From assembly GCF_001742185.1 (NCBI RefSeq), contig NZ_CP015750.1, positions 4,588,001 to 4,652,000 on the forward strand: 64,000 nt of DNA, written 5' to 3'. Under the pieces are notes generated by a model, which saw only the letters and a program-made list of their open reading frames with translations, did not search any database and had not been told where the DNA came from. The stretch comes from Pectobacterium wasabiae CFBP 3304. Its GTDB lineage: Bacteria > Pseudomonadota > Gammaproteobacteria > Enterobacterales > Enterobacteriaceae. The translations under genes and the position numbers were made by a program. Shown piece after piece: positions 60,358 to 64,000 of this stretch (positions are counted from its first letter, which is position 1; every line of letters begins with the position of its first letter).

Positions 60358-60993
60358 TCATGCAATCAGTGCCTGTTGCGACTGAAGTTCCTTACTCTTC
60401 AGAAGCAGATAACGAGAAAATTGAACCAGCCCTCTTGATTCATTGGTTCGCAACATTGAGACATCCAACGCATCGGGCCCAAGACGAAATCGGTCGAGGG
60501 CGTCCGCATCCTTAAAAATCTGATAGAGTCTGAGATACCGTTCACACCCTGAATGCCTTTTGGCAATTTCCGACAGACCGATGGCATCTTCCAGATCGTG
60601 AAAATACATGACGAAGCGAGCATGCTGATTCACGGGATTTTGCCTTTCCCGACAAAAATCACGATAGTACTCGGCCGCACGTTTTCCATGCCCTCTGTCG
60701 GTATAATCATCCTGACGGCGGGAGTCATGGAAAACTGCCGCCAAGCAAAGGACCTCCATATCCTCATCGCCGAGTTTTTTCAGGTGAGCCAGGATGAGCA
60801 CCAGCAACAACACACGGGCGCAATGGTCCGGACCATGCCACATGCTGTCAGCCATCCAGAACTCAACGTGTTTTTCCATAAAGGCAAACCAGTGGAGGTA
60901 AAGCCGGGATACGGAAGGACACAGTTCCTCATCCAGAACGATACGCAGGATGGTTTCTGGGATCACAGGATCTTCCTTTTCTGGTATTAGCAT
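60358..60993 (-). CDS. HD-domain phosphohydrolase-like protein of the sirtuin operon
   Basis: This 211-residue protein has HD-domain residues: MWHGPDHCARVLLLVLILAH (His53/His57), LAAVFHDSRRQDDYTDRGHG (His89-Asp90), FVMYFHDLEDAIGL, and IFKDADALDRFRLGP with Asp164 at the fifth metal position. HD proteins hydrolyse phosphoester bonds in nucleotides or nucleic acids. Its start overlaps the sirtuin gene stop by 7 bp (ATGCTAA), so it is made with the sirtuins. An ADP-ribose or nucleotide substrate would suit the context but is a guess. Confidence 0.82.
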   Translation of the reverse strand: MLIPEKEDPVIPETILRIVLDEELCPSVSRLYLHWFAFMEKHVEFWMADSMWHGPDHCARVLLLVLILAHLKKLGDEDMEVLCLAAVFHDSRRQDDYTDRGHGKRAAEYYRDFCRERQNPVNQHARFVMYFHDLEDAIGLSEIAKRHSGCERYLRLYQIFKDADALDRFRLGPDALDVSMLRTNESRGLVQFSRYLLLKSKELQSQQALIA

Positions 60994-61847
60994 GATGAGG
61001 GGTGAACAAGCGAAACAAGCTGCCTAAGGTGATAGCCAATATCTCCGTCAAGACCAATCGATTTACTGGCAATCGCATCAGGAATGTATAACTCAGCCCC
61101 TACATTGAAGGTGATATAGCGCGCATGAGGTTCCTGATGCACTCGGGACATGAAAGGCGCTTTGATTAACTGGTTACGCGCGCCCACGCCGAGTTCAAGA
61201 AAAACGATTTTTTTCTCCTCTGCCTCTGTCAGAAAATCACTGAACGCTTTCTGGTGTTCCTGCCACTGTGCACCTTTCAGAAAAAGGCGGCTGGTTTCAA
61301 TATGTACCTGCATATGCCCACCACACTTCGGACACTCGGGGATAAGTTCCACGGGTACCTGCCCGTCGTATTGTTCCCGAGCCATTGCGATGAGGAGCTC
61401 ATCCCCTGGATACAACTGGTCATGACAGGCTGCTGCACATTGCAGGTTTCGGCAGTTTCCCTCAAATTCGAACACACGTTCAGGAGCAAATCCCCCGACG
61501 GGGAAATGCGCATCAATATTCGATGTAACAACGAAATAGTTTTTATCCTTTACCAGATTATACAAATCCGCGATGACCGGATCCGGCATTCTGTCATGAA
61601 GGAAATAATCAAACACTCTGCTGAAAAAAGCCCACTTTTCACTTTCCCTCGGGAATGAATGAAAACATCCGCGAATGATATTGCGAAAACCGTGTTGCAA
61701 GCGAAAGTCACCAAATTTATCCATAAAAGCGGCATCCTCTGCAAAAAGATGAATACCTGCAGCAATAGACAGTCCATTACTGGCACCGATAATAATGGCA
61801 TCCGCTTCCTGAATAGAGTGCGCGGCACTTGTTAATTCTCTGGTCAT
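60987..61847 (-). CDS. Class M-like sirtuin (SirTM-like), glutamate at the catalytic His position
   Basis: This 286-residue Sir2 protein has the NAD-binding segment IIIGASNGLSIAAG (residues 18-31), the VVTSNIDAHF motif (Asn110, Asp112) and a C4 zinc site (Cys137, Cys141, Cys172, Cys175; LQCAAACH and CPKCGGH). The canonical HG with the catalytic His reads FEG here (Glu129). In class M sirtuins the His is also replaced, and they transfer ADP-ribose rather than deacetylate. Its start overlaps the upstream sirtuin stop by 4 bp. It may ADP-ribosylate a protein, or be a non-catalytic NAD-binding partner. Confidence 0.82.
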   Translation of the reverse strand: MTRELTSAAHSIQEADAIIIGASNGLSIAAGIHLFAEDAAFMDKFGDFRLQHGFRNIIRGCFHSFPRESEKWAFFSRVFDYFLHDRMPDPVIADLYNLVKDKNYFVVTSNIDAHFPVGGFAPERVFEFEGNCRNLQCAAACHDQLYPGDELLIAMAREQYDGQVPVELIPECPKCGGHMQVHIETSRLFLKGAQWQEHQKAFSDFLTEAEEKKIVFLELGVGARNQLIKAPFMSRVHQEPHARYITFNVGAELYIPDAIASKSIGLDGDIGYHLRQLVSLVHPSSC

Positions 61848-62746
61848 GCGATTTCCCCTGATTCTGTGGTCTCAGAAGACACTGGACTCTCTGCATATGT
61901 AACCAGATCATGCAGGACATGAGCTATATCAGCATCAAACGTTATCGTCTTGTTTCGCAGTAAATCATGCGTGGGCGGTTCACCTTTATTGATTCGCACC
62001 AGAAAGGCATTCGGCCAGTGATAAGCCGCCACCGAGAACGGGTTCTTGATGATATTAGGAGTCATCCGCCCAACGCCGAGCTCCAGTAGCACAATTTTCT
62101 TTTCCGAGTACTGTTCAATAAAATCCTGGTATTTGCGCATGTAGTTTTCCCAATGCGCGCCCTCCAGGAAAACAGGAGAACGGAACCAAGGTTCCATCTC
62201 AGCGCCGCAGCGGGGACAACACGGGATCAGTTCCGAAGGAATGCGGGTATCAATAATCTGTGCTGCGATTTCTCTGACAATATCCTCAGACGGATACACG
62301 GCGTCATGACAGGGCCTGCCGCACTGAAGCCAATGGGAAGTTCCCTGTGGATAGCAGAGCTTTTCATCAGGAAAGAGTTTGGAAAACTGCAGGTCTTGGT
62401 TTGTGGTAATGATAAAGTAATTTTTATCACTAATAAGTTTATGCAGATCCACATACGTTTTCCCAGCGGGCTGATCGAACATCAGCTTGCCGTGTTTGGC
62501 AAGATATGACCAGCGCTCCTCGCTGCTTGGATACCGATGATAAAGTGCATCACAGAGATTGCGAATACCATAATTCCTCTGGAATTCACTGAAGTTGTCC
62601 CGAAAATATTTACTGTAACCGTAAAAATCGTGCTGGTTTGCCGCTGACATACCGGCGGCTCCGCCGATCAGAATTGCATCAGCATCCTGGATTTTCTGGT
62701 AAATGGTTGCAATGTGATCTCGGTACTGCTGTTGCTGATTAGACAT
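61844..62746 (-). CDS. Class M-like sirtuin (SirTM-like), glutamine at the catalytic His position
   Basis: This 300-residue Sir2 protein has ILIGGAAGMSAANQ (residues 25-39), IITTNQDLQF with Asn116 and Asp118, and a C4 zinc site (Cys142, Cys146, Cys177, Cys180; LQCGRPCH and CPRCGAEM). The catalytic histidine is replaced by Gln134 (YPQGTSHWLQC), the same substitution I recall for Streptococcus pyogenes SirTM (Gln137, with Asn118), an ADP-ribosyltransferase of lipoylated GcvH-L. ATG 62746 is used; an in-frame ATG at 62809 would add a 21-residue tail with no family support. The two sirtuins are paralogues and probably arose by tandem duplication. Confidence 0.85.
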   Translation of the reverse strand: MSNQQQQYRDHIATIYQKIQDADAILIGGAAGMSAANQHDFYGYSKYFRDNFSEFQRNYGIRNLCDALYHRYPSSEERWSYLAKHGKLMFDQPAGKTYVDLHKLISDKNYFIITTNQDLQFSKLFPDEKLCYPQGTSHWLQCGRPCHDAVYPSEDIVREIAAQIIDTRIPSELIPCCPRCGAEMEPWFRSPVFLEGAHWENYMRKYQDFIEQYSEKKIVLLELGVGRMTPNIIKNPFSVAAYHWPNAFLVRINKGEPPTHDLLRNKTITFDADIAHVLHDLVTYAESPVSSETTESGEIA

Positions 62747-62875
62747 AGCCTGTCTCTTTTCTAATTCTGTTGTCGAATCGGCTGCACCACGACAGCCGGA
62801 AGTAGGCACGGTAAATCCATTTCCCGATAACTCAGGGAAGCAGACTAATAAGCCGGTATGTTGTGAGAAAGAAGG

Positions 62876-63976
62876 TTAGCGTTCGGTGAGACGGGGCATA
62901 CCCCAAGCATCAGCAATGAGTTCTGTCGAACGGTAAATGGCTTTTTGCGAATAGCCCAGATTCAGAATCATTATTTCATCCGCATTGACACGCTTATGCC
63001 ATTCCCCTATCTGTCCGACAACCTGTTGACCTGTTCCACTCATGATCTTGGCATTCCACATGTTCATCAGGCGCAGCTCAACCGTAGAGTAATCATAATC
63101 ACGGGCTTCTTCTGGTGTCGGAACCACAAAAGAACGTCCAGTGCTCATCCGCATCATGGCATGAGAATAGGCCCACGCCTGCTGCCGAGCTTCGTGTTCA
63201 TCATCTGCGGCCATCACACCAAAACTTGCGATCACATAAGGACGGTCGAGCACAGTTGACGGGCGAAAATCTTTACGGTAAAGCTCCACGGCCATTTCAA
63301 CATTCTGATCGGCGAGGTGTGCGGCGAAGGCAAACGGAAACCCTCTCTGTGCAGCAGCGCGTGCCGAATAATCAGACGAACCCAGCAACCAGACCGGAGG
63401 ACGCTCAAACGAGCGGGGGATACCATTCTCTCGGTCCTGTATCGGACCGGGTACGGCGTAAACGCCAGCTTTTGAGTAATGATGTCCATCCGGGAATGAG
63501 CCATCAAGGAAGTGGAGCAGTTCATCCAGTTGCTTTGGAAAACTGTCTCCTCTTGTATCCCCACGGCGCAAAGCCGAGGCTGTGGCCATGTCCGTTCCCG
63601 GTGCACGGCCAACACCCAAATCGATACGTCCAGGAGCCAGCGATGCCAGCAGGCCGAACTGTTCAGCCACAACCAGCGGTGGGAAATTGGGTAACATCAT
63701 ACCGCCCGCACCAAGGCGAATATGCTGGGTCTCTCCCGTCAGTCTAGCCAGGAGCAGCGGAGGGGAGGATGTTGTTACACCAGGCATAGCATGATGCTCA
63801 GCGATCCAGTAACGGGTAAAACCGCGCTGATCGGCAAGACGTGCCAACCTGACGCTATCTGCCAACGCTTCCTGAGCACTGACCCCTTTCCCTGCCATTG
63901 CGAAATCCAGGAGCGAAAGAGGAACCGGTGCAGAGCCCTGTTTTGTTCCAAAAATAGAATGATTCAAGAGTAACAA
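62876..63976 (-). CDS. LLM-class (luciferase-like) flavin-dependent oxidoreductase
   Basis: This protein of about 366 residues is of the bacterial luciferase-like monooxygenase superfamily: VPLSLLDFAMAGKG, WIAEHHAMPGVTTSSPP, LGAGGMMLPNFPPLVVAEQF, ASLAPGRIDLGVGRAPGT (the hallmark LDxGVGR region) and WLLGSSDYSARAAAQRG. It would use FMNH2 and oxygen on an unknown substrate. In reported SirTM operons an LLM oxidoreductase is often present, and here it lies just upstream of the two sirtuins. The frame starts near TTG 63976 or TTG 63967 after GAGGAG; I could not decide. Confidence 0.88.
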   Translation of the reverse strand: MLLLNHSIFGTKQGSAPVPLSLLDFAMAGKGVSAQEALADSVRLARLADQRGFTRYWIAEHHAMPGVTTSSPPLLLARLTGETQHIRLGAGGMMLPNFPPLVVAEQFGLLASLAPGRIDLGVGRAPGTDMATASALRRGDTRGDSFPKQLDELLHFLDGSFPDGHHYSKAGVYAVPGPIQDRENGIPRSFERPPVWLLGSSDYSARAAAQRGFPFAFAAHLADQNVEMAVELYRKDFRPSTVLDRPYVIASFGVMAADDEHEARQQAWAYSHAMMRMSTGRSFVVPTPEEARDYDYSTVELRLMNMWNAKIMSGTGQQVVGQIGEWHKRVNADEIMILNLGYSQKAIYRSTELIADAWGMPRLTER

Positions 63977-64000
63977 CTCCTCAAAATTAAGTCGGGGCCA

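Noticed and set aside
1..64000. CRISPR array or retron
   Set aside because: No regularly spaced direct repeats and no reverse transcriptase or Cas gene in the window.

Overview
The window is a junction between an enterobacterial chromosome and a large integrative and conjugative element (ICE). The left 2.4 kb looks like Enterobacterales core sequence (Pectobacteriaceae or a close relative is my inference): the start of a HAD phosphatase, a DctA-like symporter, and a tRNA-Val(GAC) of enterobacterial type. A P4-type tyrosine recombinase begins 228 bp past the tRNA, so the tRNA 3' end is the probable left attachment site. I could not find a second copy of that tRNA end downstream, so the right end of the element is not located and may lie outside the window.

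The ICE belongs to the SPI-7/PFGI-1/ICEclc class with the GI-type type IV secretion system. Maintenance and replication module, about 6.2-14.9 kb: AlpA-like regulator, a HicA-like protein, ParB, DUF2857, an STY4528-like replication protein, a PFL_4669-family protein, DUF3158, SSB and topoisomerase III. Accessory module, about 15.4-26.6 kb: C5-cytosine methyltransferase, DUF3085, a PAPS-reductase-like PP-loop enzyme, an H-NS homologue, STY4534/DUF3577, DUF3275, a DUF6094-like putative adenine methyltransferase and a SNF2-like helicase. Several of these genes have GC-rich hairpins just ahead of the ribosome binding site. A Gabija-type defence pair (gajA-gajB) sits on the minus strand at 26.6-30.2 kb. 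The conjugation module runs from 30.4 to 53.3 kb: a PilL-like lipoprotein, a lytic transglycosylase, the TraD coupling protein, small membrane proteins, VirB8-, VirB9- and VirB10-like proteins, the VirB4-like ATPase, RadC, and TraU-, TraH- and TraG-like proteins. The MOBH relaxase TraI follows at 55.5-57.3 kb.

Cargo interrupts this backbone in several places: Gabija; an efflux cassette (EamA and AEC transporters with a divergent LysR regulator) inserted between two T4SS genes at 36.5-39.4 kb; and a two-gene minus-strand unit, a predicted PD-(D/E)XK nuclease plus a membrane-anchored coiled-coil protein, at 53.8-55.2 kb. Beyond TraI all genes are on the minus strand: an AhpD-like protein, a decapitated TetR gene, an NmrA-like reductase, a ChaC-like enzyme, and a tightly overlapping operon of two sirtuins and an HD-domain protein preceded by a luciferase-like oxidoreductase. 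Both sirtuins lack the canonical catalytic histidine and resemble macrodomain-linked class M sirtuins (SirTM), but no macrodomain gene is present. This operon and the nuclease/coiled-coil pair are the best candidates for undescribed systems. Two genes, a LysR regulator and a small conserved gene, carry apparent single-base frameshifts. Family names (TIGR, DUF, PFL) are assigned from remembered family features, not from a database search.
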